Positions 22,923-31,794 of a stretch of 64,000 nt of DNA are shown here, one piece after another. The stretch spans positions 62,001 to 126,000 of the forward strand of contig JAQXDE010000005.1 in assembly GCA_029251525.1 (NCBI GenBank). Direction: 5' to 3'. Position numbers and translations under genes: made by a program. Source of the stretch: Saprospiraceae bacterium (GTDB taxonomy: Bacteria; Bacteroidota; Bacteroidia; Chitinophagales; Saprospiraceae). The notes beneath the pieces are model-generated. The model ran no database searches. It was not told the origin of the DNA and saw only the letters and a program-made list of their open reading frames with translations. Within the stretch, counting starts at the first letter, position 1. Each line of letters opens with the position of its first letter.

Positions 22923-24677
22923 ATGACAAAAATGAGGGTAAGATTTGCACCAAGCCCAACTGGAGCTTTACATATTGGAGGAGTACGAACAGCACTCTAC
23001 GATTATTTATTAGCTAAAAAACATGGTGGCACATTCGTACTTCGGATTGAAGATACTGACCAGAAAAGATATGTAGAAGGAGCTGAAGATTACATTATTA
23101 ATGCTTTAAAATGGTGTGGACTAGAACCGGATGAAGGGCCAGGGATAGGAGGTGATTTTGGGCCGTATCGGCAGTCGGAACGAAAAGAGATTTATCAAAA
23201 ATACATACAACAATTATTGGACGATGGACATGCTTATTATGCATTCGATACTGCGGAGGAATTGGATGCAATGCGAGATAAGGTGAAGGCAGAAGGAAAA
23301 CATTCATTCCAGTATGATGCGAGCACTCGAATGTTGATGAGGAATAGTTTAAGCATGTCAGAATCAAGTGTAAAAGAATTGTTAGATAATGGAGTGCCTT
23401 TTACTATTCGATTTAAGATGCCTGAAGATCAGGAGGTTACCGTGAATGATTTAATACGGGAGGAAGTTATATTTCAGACTAATGAGTTAGATGATAAAGT
23501 TTTAATGAAAAGTGGAGGGTTACCTACTTATCATTTGGCTAATATTGTTGATGATCATTTAATGGAGATTACACATGTTATTCGAGGAGAAGAATGGTTG
23601 CCTAGCACGGGACTTCATGTGATGATGTATCGATGTTTTGGATGGGAAGATTCAATGCCGAAATTTGCACATTTACCACTGATATTGAAACCAGCTCCAA
23701 GCACTTATGTTACCAAAAGAACAAAAGAAAAGTTTTCAGAAAGTTTCGCTATTGAATTTATGAAAACAACAGAATTAGAAATGGATTATGAAGATGCTAA
23801 AAAAGTTATAACGCAAGTTTTTAGCAATCCAAAGGATATTCAAAGTCAATTGAAGATTGGGAAAAATGATGATGGGAAAAAGAAAGCAGTGAAAACATTT
23901 TTAAAAAATGCGATGTATGGAAAATTGAGTAAGCGAGATGGTGATAGATTAGGATTTCCGGTTTTCCCACTTTCATGGGAAGGAAAAACTGAGATAGATT
24001 CTTTTGTTGGGTTTAAAGAAATAGGATTTGATGCTGATGCAGTAAATAATTTTTTAGTTTTCCTTGGTTGGAATCCTGGAACCGAGCAAGAGATGTTTTC
24101 GATGAAAGAAATGATTGATACATTTTCATTGAAAAGAGTTGGGAAGTCGGGAGCCAAGTTTGATTATGAAAAAGCACGTTGGTTTAATCAGCAGTATTTG
24201 ATGAATAAAGATGATCGAAAAATTGCAGAAGAGTTAATGGTTTTATTATCAGAAAAAAGGCTAGGATTAGATTTAGCATTTTTAGAAAAAGTGGCTGCGA
24301 TGATGAAGGAGCGTGTTCATTTTATTCCTGAAATTTTAGAGTCAGGTTATTATCTTTTTGAGCCAGTTAAATCTTATGACAATAAGACTATCTTAAAAAG
24401 ATGGAAACCAGAGAATATGGAGAAGATGATTATACTTGCTGAAACTTTAAAAGGTATTATGTCATTTGATGCTTCAATAATTGAATCAAAGGTCAAACAA
24501 TTTATGGAGGAACAAGAATTAGGTTTCGGGGAGGTTTTGCCAATATTGAGATTAGCAGTTTCTGGAACTACGATGGGACCTTCTGTTTTTGATATTATGG
24601 CATTATTAGGTCATGAGGAGACAAATAATAGAATGACTCTTAGTTATAAATATTTTGATGAATTAATTGCAGAGTAA
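22923..24677 (+). CDS. gltX: Glutamate-tRNA ligase with an insertion before the KMSKS loop
   Basis: A class I aminoacyl-tRNA synthetase that charges tRNA-Glu with glutamate. The start shows VRFAPSPTGALHIGG, containing the HIGH-type motif (HIGG), and RIEDTD; the KMSKS-type motif is KLSKRDGDR at about residues 334-342. The protein is 584 residues, while related enzymes are near 500. Most of the excess is a charged segment of about 75 residues (about 258-332), inserted between LPLILKP and GKLSKRDG, which are normally almost adjacent. The frame is intact through it. ATG 22923 or ATG 22932 could be the start. It is probably a single-gene unit. Confidence 0.95.
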   Translation: MTKMRVRFAPSPTGALHIGGVRTALYDYLLAKKHGGTFVLRIEDTDQKRYVEGAEDYIINALKWCGLEPDEGPGIGGDFGPYRQSERKEIYQKYIQQLLDDGHAYYAFDTAEELDAMRDKVKAEGKHSFQYDASTRMLMRNSLSMSESSVKELLDNGVPFTIRFKMPEDQEVTVNDLIREEVIFQTNELDDKVLMKSGGLPTYHLANIVDDHLMEITHVIRGEEWLPSTGLHVMMYRCFGWEDSMPKFAHLPLILKPAPSTYVTKRTKEKFSESFAIEFMKTTELEMDYEDAKKVITQVFSNPKDIQSQLKIGKNDDGKKKAVKTFLKNAMYGKLSKRDGDRLGFPVFPLSWEGKTEIDSFVGFKEIGFDADAVNNFLVFLGWNPGTEQEMFSMKEMIDTFSLKRVGKSGAKFDYEKARWFNQQYLMNKDDRKIAEELMVLLSEKRLGLDLAFLEKVAAMMKERVHFIPEILESGYYLFEPVKSYDNKTILKRWKPENMEKMIILAETLKGIMSFDASIIESKVKQFMEEQELGFGEVLPILRLAVSGTTMGPSVFDIMALLGHEETNNRMTLSYKYFDELIAE

Positions 24678-24929
24678 CGTGAAATTTTATTGATGTAGAA
24701 TTTCTGAAAAAAATAGTTAAGCCTAAGAAGAAACCACAACAAGAAAAAACTGAAGTTCATAATGATTTGATATAAAAATTATTGAATTTGGTGAAATTGT
24801 TTTCAGTGTATAAATAGATGATTGGGACGAGTTTTTAGGTGATAATATTTAACGATAAAGAATTGGTAAATATGGATGATCTAGAGGGAAATATTGATAA
24901 ATAAGGATAAATAAATGATATAATATTTT
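24678..24929 (+). other. Gap after gltX with weakly coding-like, stop-ridden sequence
   Basis: No intact gene. Short plus-strand frames (for example a Lys/Pro/Gln-rich stretch at about 24710-24770 and an Asp-rich one at about 24800-24900) are interrupted by stops in every frame. They may be a decayed small gene; no family was recognised. Confidence 0.3.
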
Positions 24930-24968
24930 AAAAGTGTCTACATTCAATATGTAGACACTTTTTTTTTA
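24930..24968 (+). terminator. Rho-independent terminator downstream of gltX
   Basis: A 14-bp perfect stem (24930-24943 with 24949-24962), loop TCAAT, followed by a long T run. It lies 250 bases after gltX. The stem is flanked by A and T, so it might act on both strands. Confidence 0.9.
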
Positions 24969-25093
24969 TTTTTAAAAATAAATTCAAAATAAGGAATAAT
25001 ATAAGGAGGTATTTAATTTTTTTTATTAAACACTTTTCCTAACATTGGAGATGATTGTATAAAAATTTACTATTTTCATTCCCAAAAAAAGTA

Positions 25094-26656
25094 ATGCGTA
25101 AATTTTTAACTATAATTCTTTTCTTTTCTATATTTTGTTTGTCCCAGTGCACAGAAGATAATTCAACTCAAGGGGAAGATACTCCAAGAACAGGGGAGCA
25201 GTTGTCGAAAATTTACTGTACATCTTGTCATATGTATCCATCTCCAGATTTGTTAGATCAAAAAACCTGGGCAGATTTTGTTTTGATTCGGATGGGAAAT
25301 TTTTTAGGTATATACCAAGATGGAAATAAGTATGTAGATAAAATGCCTAATAAATGGCTTGAGCCCGGTAAGGGAGGATATAGAGTAAAACAAGCTAAAA
25401 TTTATCCAGACAAACCTGTAATTTCAGTTGAGGAATGGCAAAAAATTGCCAAATTTTATCTAGAAAATGCACCTGCCACAATTTCAAGTGCCTCTGCAAA
25501 AACTAGGATCAAAATTGGGATTCCATTTTTTAAATCTAAATCTTTTTCACAGAAAAAAGATATTCTTCCAGTTGTGCAAGCGATGACAATTGATTCAGAA
25601 AATAAATTAGTTTATGCAACTGAGTTTCAAGGTGGGATGTATAAATTTAACTATCAAGGAAAAGCATTAGAGTATCTCAAAGGTAAGTCTCATATCGTAG
25701 ATCTGAAAGCAGAAGGGAATTACTTCGTCACTTTAGATATGGCCTCTCGCTATGCGTCGGATAATCCTAAAGGAAGGTTTAATATTTCAAAATCCTTCGA
25801 AAATTTTAGGCAGAAAAAATACGAGGCAACTTTGGAGGAATTAATGCGTCCTGTGAATTTTACTTCAGGCGATTTGAATGGTGATGAGATAGAAGATTAC
25901 GTAATTGCAGAATATGGAAATCTTTTGGGAAGGCTTGCTTGGTGGGAAGGAAAGAGTGGAGGGAAATTTAAAAGTCATACTTTGTTTCCTGATGACGGAG
26001 CAATTAAAGCTGAAATCGAAGATCTTAATGGAGATGGTAAGAATGATATTATTGCACTCCAAGCCAATAGTGACGAAGGTATTGATTGGTATATAAACGA
26101 AGGAAATAATAAATTTAGAAGAGAACGAAAATTGCGTTTTTTACCAACGAATGGATCGACTCATTTTCAGTTGCTAGATTTTAATGGTGATGACAAAAAA
26201 GATATATTATATTCCAATGGAGACAATGGAGATTACCCACCTATTTTAAAACCATACCATGGCATTCATTTATTTTTAAACAAAAATGATAACTATGAGG
26301 AGTCATTTTTTATTCCTTTGAATGGTGTTTACCAAGCTGAGGCAGTTGATTTTGATCAGGACGGAGATTTGGATGTGGCAGCTGTTTCTTTTCATCCTGA
26401 TTTCCAAAATCACCCTCAAGAAGCATTTGTTATTTTTATAAATGATGGAGAAAATAATTTTTCAGCACATACGATTCCTCAATTCGCAGCTGGTCGTTGG
26501 ATGCGATTTGTAACAGCTGATCTAGATGGTGATAAAGATATAGATATATTATTGTCAGCCATGAATATTAAAACACCAGAAGTACCAAGAATGGTTTCAG
26601 ACAAATGGGCAGCAGCAGATAACGCAATTGTTTTTTTAGAAAATACAACGAAATAA
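25094..26656 (+). CDS. Lipoprotein with c-type haem motif and FG-GAP/VCBS repeats
   Basis: 520 residues from the ATG at 25094; an in-frame TTG 39 bases earlier is less likely because the ATG begins a clean lipoprotein signal. A hydrophobic helix ends in LSQC (Cys 19), a likely lipobox. A single CTSCH motif (Cys 42, Cys 45, His 46) predicts covalent haem c binding. The second half carries at least five FG-GAP/VCBS-like calcium-binding blades with DLNGDEIED, DLNGDGKND, DFNGDDKKD, DFDQDGDLD and DLDGDKDID, probably one beta-propeller. Inference: a surface or periplasmic haem lipoprotein; redox partner and substrate are unknown. No operon partner is visible. Confidence 0.82.
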   Translation: MRKFLTIILFFSIFCLSQCTEDNSTQGEDTPRTGEQLSKIYCTSCHMYPSPDLLDQKTWADFVLIRMGNFLGIYQDGNKYVDKMPNKWLEPGKGGYRVKQAKIYPDKPVISVEEWQKIAKFYLENAPATISSASAKTRIKIGIPFFKSKSFSQKKDILPVVQAMTIDSENKLVYATEFQGGMYKFNYQGKALEYLKGKSHIVDLKAEGNYFVTLDMASRYASDNPKGRFNISKSFENFRQKKYEATLEELMRPVNFTSGDLNGDEIEDYVIAEYGNLLGRLAWWEGKSGGKFKSHTLFPDDGAIKAEIEDLNGDGKNDIIALQANSDEGIDWYINEGNNKFRRERKLRFLPTNGSTHFQLLDFNGDDKKDILYSNGDNGDYPPILKPYHGIHLFLNKNDNYEESFFIPLNGVYQAEAVDFDQDGDLDVAAVSFHPDFQNHPQEAFVIFINDGENNFSAHTIPQFAAGRWMRFVTADLDGDKDIDILLSAMNIKTPEVPRMVSDKWAAADNAIVFLENTTK

Positions 26657-27001
26657 TTGGAAAGTGGTTTTTCAAATGTTTCAAAAAAAGGTCTAAAATA
26701 GTTTAGGGCAATAAAACGATTATATTGAATGGTATTGATTTATGTTAAGTTCAAATTTAGTGTGCAATCATCCAAAGTTATCATGCTCAATTTTGAAAAT
26801 TATTTGTATTTATTTTTTAAAAGAAATTAACCTGAAAGAACCTATAACTCATCATTTCAATTACAAAAATTCTCGAAATAACTTCTCTTTCGTTCCTACA
26901 TTAATTGACGAGCGAAATTTGTAATAAATATTTGATTAGGATTTCGACCCTCCAACATTTCATTCAATACCTCAACAGTTTCTTTTTAATGGAGGTGCGC
27001 A
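26657..27001. other. Gap with no recognisable feature
   Basis: AT-rich sequence with stops in all frames except one short unconvincing frame (26742-26924, 60 codons). Nothing supportable was seen. Confidence 0.4.
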
Positions 27002-27222
27002 TCTTCAACGATAGTAATTATTTTTCATCACTATGGTAAAATTACTTTTGATAGTAAATTGATTTTGACAAAGGTTGCGTCATATCCCACATTGTACAAA
27101 TAGAGGACAGAAGGATTAGTGAAAATTAAGAATTTTATGGTCGGTTAATAAATGAGAAGATATTATACGCTTACTACGAAAGGAATTAAAGCCAACAAAA
27201 GTAAATCAACTGAATTTCAATA
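27002..27222 (+). pseudogene. Remnant of a PadR-like winged-helix regulator
   Basis: One plus-strand frame reads through three stops (TAG at 27101-27103 and a double TAA) with a pattern like PadR regulators: SYPTLYK, then a residue block like TEGLV, then RRYYTLTTKG. In this family the S-Y/T-P-x-L-Y helix and the R-Y-Y-x-L-T-x-x-G wing are the most conserved parts and occur at this spacing. No start or intact N-terminal helix was found. Too short and broken to be functional; the family call is tentative. Confidence 0.5.
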
Positions 27223-27312
27223 GTTTATTATCATAATGAATAATTTAAAATTTTGTATTTACACCTGAGTAACTTTAAAGTGAAGGTTGTTGGCAAAATA
27301 AATTATGACTTC

Positions 27313-27453
27313 TTTTGGAGCTACGAGTTGATGACAATAAATATTATTTTGGTGATGAAAAACGCTTTCCTCGGGCTCCAAATTTAATTTTTTGAAAAAA
27401 ATAACCGAAGTGGTGTAATGAAAAAGAAGGTTCTCGCCGAAGCGAGAACCTTC
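27313..27453 (+). other. Coding-like fragment ending at a hairpin
   Basis: A short plus-strand frame contains RVDDNKYYFGDEKRFPRAPN and, after one stop, ends in TAA at about 27416-27418. An 11-bp perfect hairpin follows at 27426-27453 (GAAGGTTCTCG and its complement). The hairpin has a T run only when read on the minus strand. It may be the 3' end of another decayed gene; no family was recognised. The 27454-27815 stretch after it shows nothing. Confidence 0.3.
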
Positions 27454-27813
27454 GTATGATAACTAACACACGCCCTATAATCTTGACATTTTAATCTTTA
27501 ATTTAACTAAAGATTTGGATGCTATTTTCGTATTATCTAAAGCATGAATACCTATTAGGAATTCTTAATAATAAATGCATTATTTGTGGGAGGTGTTAGT
27601 TTTATTTTAGAGTATCAAAGAATTGTAAAAGAATATAAATTGTTATTATAATTCAACTCTATTTTGACGTGCTTGATTAGAACGCTAAAATCAAGATATG
27701 GTTTCAATTCTTTTATAAAATTTAGATTATTGTTACTATTTGATTTCTTTTTCTTTGAATTTACATATTTCAATCCCTTTTAAGTTTAATTTTATTGGAT
27801 AAAGCCCTTTGAT

Positions 27814-28343
27814 TATGACAACATTCATCGCTATCCTGTAGAAAATTGTAAGTTGGGAAAACGGAAAGCACAATATGAATTGCATTGACTTTATTCAAAA
27901 GCGATGCACAATATTTATTTGCGTATGTTTAGGGGTGATATGGATACCGAAGATCTTTTACAAAACTCATTCGTTGATATTTTCGACAATTAGACTCCTT
28001 CCGATTTAAGTTCTCTGTTGGAGCTTTCATTAAAAGGATTGCCGCCAATAATAGTATTAATTTTTTGAAAAGATGATGGTCACAAGTCTAAGAACTAAAA
28101 GACCAAACTTCATAATATCCAGAATCTGAGGAAGAAGATTATATTCAAAAATTCTTTGTCGAATTTATCAATCATACTTTGTTTCAATTACCCAATGAAA
28201 TGACTATCGGTTGGTGATTATATTTTATGGAAGGATGATATAATTAAAAAGAAGTTACTGGGCCATTAGACATATTTAGAAGCAACCTCAAAGTACGAAA
28301 TTCAGTTGAGCAAAAAAGAGGTAAGGGGAATTATTAAATTTGT
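27814..28343 (+). pseudogene. Decayed ECF-type RNA polymerase sigma factor
   Basis: Translations from three frames join into an ECF sigma factor. The N-terminal part reads RKAQYEL, then after a TGA at 27886-27888 continues SKAMHNIYLRM, then DTEDLLQNSFVDIF (region 2.1-2.2), before a TAG at 27991-27993. A frame change at about 27999 gives FSVGAFIKRIAANNSINFLKR (region 2.3-2.4). A later frame gives EATSKYEIQLSKKEVRGII (region 4 end). Each block sits in the expected order and spacing, so this is a clear relic with several stops and frameshifts. It runs convergently toward the intact ECF sigma operon on the other strand and is not an obvious copy of that sigma factor. Confidence 0.85.
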
Positions 28344-28370
28344 CACTCATTTTTCTGTAAAAACCATTAA

Positions 28371-30011
28371 TTATCGAATTTTTACTTTAGCTCCAAACCT
28401 TAAAGAACTTGAGTGAATCCTATCTTCATTAGGTCCAATTCCATCAATCAAGAAATGACGACGGTAAATTGGTTGTAAAAATAAACTCCATCGATAGGTG
28501 AATTTTCTTTCCACACCAAAACCTAAATTAGCAGTTATGTAACTATTTTCTCTTAAGCCACCACCTTCGAGGATACCTTTATACAGAGAAGCTTCATTAG
28601 CTATTTCACTTTCATTTAAAGAAATAGATCTACTCGATGAATTTTCTTGATCTTCTAATTGGAAATTATAGTTATTTTGGAGCGCCATGTTGATAGATAC
28701 TCCTGTTAAACTATACATTCTCCATTTTCTTTTTACTAAGAAACTATATTGGATATTTAATGGAATTTGAACCATATTTAATTCGGCATCGTCCCATTGT
28801 TCTTCCAAATATCCACTAGTAAAGCTACCAATTATATTAGCTTCTTCTCGTTGTTTATAGCTGACAAAATTATATGAGATTCCAGTTTCAACTAAAAATC
28901 TTTTGAGTTGGAAACCAAGTGCAAATCCTCCACCATAGCCATATCTATATCGTTGGTAGACATCCCATTCTCTTTTATTATTATTGTAAAAATCAGAATC
29001 TACAAAGTTGAGATCTGCAGAACTATACATACTAAAGAAAACTTCATGCGTGCGTAATTTTTTCTTTTTAATAATTTGATCTAATGAAAAAGGACCTTTC
29101 GAAAGTTCATCCATTACCAAAATAGAATTCATTATTGAGGGTATAGGTGAAATTTGAACGATTAGTTTTTCTTTTAACATTTCATCTTCATCTAATGTCA
29201 AAGTTTTTTCTAGTGGAAGAAAAGTAGCCTTTTGAGTTTTATTATTTAAAAGGTTTATTGAATTAGCATTGTTTGAAAATGGAGTTTCAGTAATTTTATT
29301 ATCTGAAGTTGGTGGAGTAGGAATTGAGGTAAATGCATTTTGATTAATTGGATTTGTTTCAACTACTAATGCAGGGAATTCATTTATAATTCTTTTAATT
29401 CCTTCATCTTGAATAGAAGCAGGAATTGTTGTTTCAAAAGAAACGACAGATTTATTGTCCAATAAAGATTGTTCATTTAAATCTGTCGAAAGATAATTCG
29501 TATTATATTGATTTGAATTAGTATCAGTTCCAACAGCTATTGGAAAAGGTGAAGATGGTGTTGGAGTTTTTTTGTTTGGGAAATAATTAAATGCAGTCCA
29601 AACTAATAATAAAACGATAGCTACTTCAAATAATTTAGTAACAAAAACTTTTCTTCGATAGGCATATTCTTCATCTAATCGAGCAGACATCATTTCCCAA
29701 TGCTCATGATTATAGGCTGGTTGCATGTTTTTTAAATGATCATATGCAATGGCATCCAAATAAATATCTTCCATTTGTGGATCAATCTCAGCATCGGACA
29801 TCGCTGCATCTAATTTACTTTCCATCATATTCCAATCCATTGGAACAAAAGCTGCACCTTCTAAATTCTCCAAAGATCCTTTCATCGCATCATCGAGACT
29901 ATCAGTATTCATCTGTTCATTCATTGACGACCAATCCATTGGGATGTATTTTCCACCATCCAAATGCTCCAATGATTGTTTAATAAAATCGTCAAATTTC
30001 CTATTCTCCAT
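28371..30011 (-). CDS. Putative trans-envelope anti-sigma/outer-membrane-barrel fusion
   Basis: 546 residues, start overlapping the end of the ECF sigma gene by 11 bases, so translation is coupled. The N-terminal about 120 residues hold two clear degenerate repeats and a possible third with a YIPMDW/FVPMDW-like core (residues 22-27 and 55-60), a likely cytoplasmic region. One hydrophobic helix (about 123-143, VAIVLLLVWTAF) follows. Then comes a low-complexity Ser/Thr/Asn/Pro linker (about 145-320) and a C-terminal segment (about 325-546) with alternating aromatic strands and glycine turns, ending in FGAKVKIR like outer-membrane beta-barrels. Known: the gene after an ECF sigma is often its anti-sigma. 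Inference: one polypeptide may carry both signal input and sigma binding. No classical anti-sigma zinc motif was seen. Confidence 0.7.
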   Translation of the reverse strand: MENRKFDDFIKQSLEHLDGGKYIPMDWSSMNEQMNTDSLDDAMKGSLENLEGAAFVPMDWNMMESKLDAAMSDAEIDPQMEDIYLDAIAYDHLKNMQPAYNHEHWEMMSARLDEEYAYRRKVFVTKLFEVAIVLLLVWTAFNYFPNKKTPTPSSPFPIAVGTDTNSNQYNTNYLSTDLNEQSLLDNKSVVSFETTIPASIQDEGIKRIINEFPALVVETNPINQNAFTSIPTPPTSDNKITETPFSNNANSINLLNNKTQKATFLPLEKTLTLDEDEMLKEKLIVQISPIPSIMNSILVMDELSKGPFSLDQIIKKKKLRTHEVFFSMYSSADLNFVDSDFYNNNKREWDVYQRYRYGYGGGFALGFQLKRFLVETGISYNFVSYKQREEANIIGSFTSGYLEEQWDDAELNMVQIPLNIQYSFLVKRKWRMYSLTGVSINMALQNNYNFQLEDQENSSSRSISLNESEIANEASLYKGILEGGGLRENSYITANLGFGVERKFTYRWSLFLQPIYRRHFLIDGIGPNEDRIHSSSLRFGAKVKIR

Positions 30012-30564
30012 AAGTTATTGATTTCGCAGCAAGAATCGCTCTAAGTTTGTGTCTTGCTTTTACCAAGTTTGAACGGGAAGTACTTTCGGTAATTCCCAAT
30101 TCATTTGCTATTTCTTTGTGTGAAAAACCTTCGATTACATAAAGGTTAAAAACAGATCGGTATGCAGGAGATAAGGTTTGGATGGCTAAAAGAATTTCTT
30201 TTTCAGTTACTTGGCTAAGTGCATCAGGTGAATTGGAACTAATATTATAAGCAGTATCCAAATTTTCGGTTCTTCTACGAACATTTTTTCGATAAAAATC
30301 AATCGCAGTGTTAACCATAATTCGTCGCATCCAAGCAGAAAGAGAAGTACCAGGTTGATACTTTGAAATATTTCTAAAGACTTTAATAAATCCTTCATGC
30401 AATATATCTAAAGCGTCATCCTTATTATTTGAATAACGAAGACATACACCCATCATCTTGCTATAGTGTTCTTTGTATAGCAATTGTTGTGCGTCTCGAT
30501 CTTTATGAATACATGCTTCAATAAGATCGTTTTCTTCGTAATTTAAATTCAAGGCTAATTCCAT
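30001..30564 (-). CDS. ECF-family RNA polymerase sigma factor
   Basis: 187 residues. Region 2 covers about residues 25-98 (YKEHYSKMMGVCLRY, DDALDILHEGFIKVF, AWMRRIMVNTAIDFYRKN), and region 4 covers about 125-180 (LSPAYRSVFNLYVIEGFSHK, then EIANELGITESTSRSNLVKA). It lacks region 3, typical of extracytoplasmic-function sigma factors that redirect RNA polymerase to a small regulon in response to an envelope signal. It starts a two-gene operon with the overlapping membrane/barrel protein, which may control it. A perfect inverted repeat lies 42-72 bases upstream of its start codon. Confidence 0.93.
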   Translation of the reverse strand: MELALNLNYEENDLIEACIHKDRDAQQLLYKEHYSKMMGVCLRYSNNKDDALDILHEGFIKVFRNISKYQPGTSLSAWMRRIMVNTAIDFYRKNVRRRTENLDTAYNISSNSPDALSQVTEKEILLAIQTLSPAYRSVFNLYVIEGFSHKEIANELGITESTSRSNLVKARHKLRAILAAKSITYGE

Positions 30565-30605
30565 AGAATGATTGTTGAAATTAAAGTTAGCCTAAAAAAA
30601 CCAAG

Positions 30606-30636
30606 TTTCCCAAGTATGTGTTTAATAATTGGGAAA
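30606..30636 (-). promoter_or_regulatory. Inverted repeat upstream of the ECF sigma gene
   Basis: TTTCCCAA (30606-30613) and TTGGGAAA (30629-30636), an 8-bp perfect inverted repeat with 15 bases between, upstream of the sigma start codon. It could be an operator or part of an autoregulated promoter. No standard -33/-7 pair was found. Confidence 0.3.
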
Positions 30637-30859
30637 TTCCTCCTAGTGCATTAAAATAGTTATGCATAAAAAGAACGATTGTTTTTAGGTATTTGCTGCG
30701 TTTTCAAAGGATTAAAACTCTATTTTATTTACTAAATATCAATAAAAACGGATTAAAAAGATGTTTACTCAATGTTAAAGTTCTTTTTTTGATTAAAACA
30801 GAGTCTCAACAATAACGATGGAGTTTTGCTTCTATTTTTTAATTAACATTTAAAAGTAT

Positions 30860-30889
30860 TTTGAGGGTACTTTTGATTTATTACTTTTG
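30860..30889 (+). promoter_or_regulatory. Promoter left in front of the MscS pseudogene
   Basis: TTTG (30860-30863), 18 bases, then TACTTTTG (30882-30889), fitting the phylum consensus with the spacer one base short. A second TACTTTTG lies at 30868-30875. The gap between the sigma gene and this point holds no gene. Confidence 0.5.
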
Positions 30890-30921
30890 GGATGATTATT
30901 GACAAAATGAAGAATTAACAC

Positions 30922-31775
30922 ATCCTGAAATTTCAACAAAGTTTAGAGAAATCTGCTGAATTAGGAGAAAGCATTAACTATGGTAAATTCTAGACGTAGT
31001 TATTAGTATTTCTACGAATTTATTAGTGGTTCTTGTCATACTGATAACTGGTTTTTGAGTCGTAAAAAAGGCCATGAAAGTATTGGAGTTCTCCTTTTAG
31101 AAAGCGAATCCTTTCCCTGAAATTACCTCTTTTCTTTCTTCTCTTTTAAGTGCAGTTATCAAGGTGTTTATCCTTTTGGCTGCTACTGGGAAAGTTAGTG
31201 TAGATACTGCATAATTGGTCGGTTTGATTACGGCGGCAGGGCTCGCTGTTGAAATGACTATGCGAGGAAGTTTAGCAAATTTTGCGACTGGAATTATGAT
31301 CATGGTCATTAAACCTTATAAATTAGGAGAATGGGTGGAAGAATGTGATAAATTTGGGAAAGTGGAAAACATCCAAATTTTCAACACTACAGTTGTTACT
31401 TCAGGTTAGAAAACTAATATCATTCCAAACGGCCAAGTTATGGACGGAGTAAGTATTATTTTTTTTCAAAAAGGGACTATTCGATTGGAATTAAATGTGA
31501 AGATGCCATATGCTGAGAGTTTCCCAAGGGTTCAGGGTATTATCAAAAAAGCCTTATTGAAAGTCCCCTCTATCCGAAATGGTCCAGCACCCGAAATTGG
31601 AATCGAAACCTATGATAGCTATAATATGGTATTAGCTATTCGTCCATTTATTGATTCTAATAATTATTGGGGAGTAACTTGTGATTGTCATTCGGCTCTC
31701 AAAAAAGCATTTCATGAAAATGGAATTAATGTGGCTTATTCTGAAGGAATTGAATTGAGAGATATCGGAGCTTAG
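30922..31775 (+). pseudogene. Broken MscS-family mechanosensitive channel gene
   Basis: A small-conductance mechanosensitive channel, about 280 codons. After a first block in another frame (KFQQSLEKSAELGES, about 30928-30975) there is one frameshift. From about 30994 a single frame continues to 31775, broken by TGA (31056-31058), TAG (31098-31100), TAA (31212-31214) and TAG (31407-31409). Translation across the stops shows the hydrophobic helices, the pore-lining helix region GLAVEMTMRGSLANFATGIM, the beta domain (GKVENIQIFNT, IIPNGQV) and the C-terminal domain. Four nonsense changes in an otherwise well-conserved frame suggest fairly recent loss. Its promoter and terminator remain. Confidence 0.9.
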
Positions 31776-31794
31776 TAACTGTTAAGTAAAAAAA

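Noticed and set aside
24700-24925. Small gene after gltX
   Set aside because: Every frame is interrupted by stops; a decayed gene is possible but no family could be named.
27426-27453. Terminator on the plus strand
   Set aside because: The stem is perfect, but the T run exists only on the minus strand, where no gene ends; recorded as a hairpin only.
30994-31775. Stop-codon reassignment or readthrough in the MscS frame
   Set aside because: TGA, TAG and TAA all occur in it and neighbouring genes use ordinary stops; a frameshift is also present, so decay is simpler.
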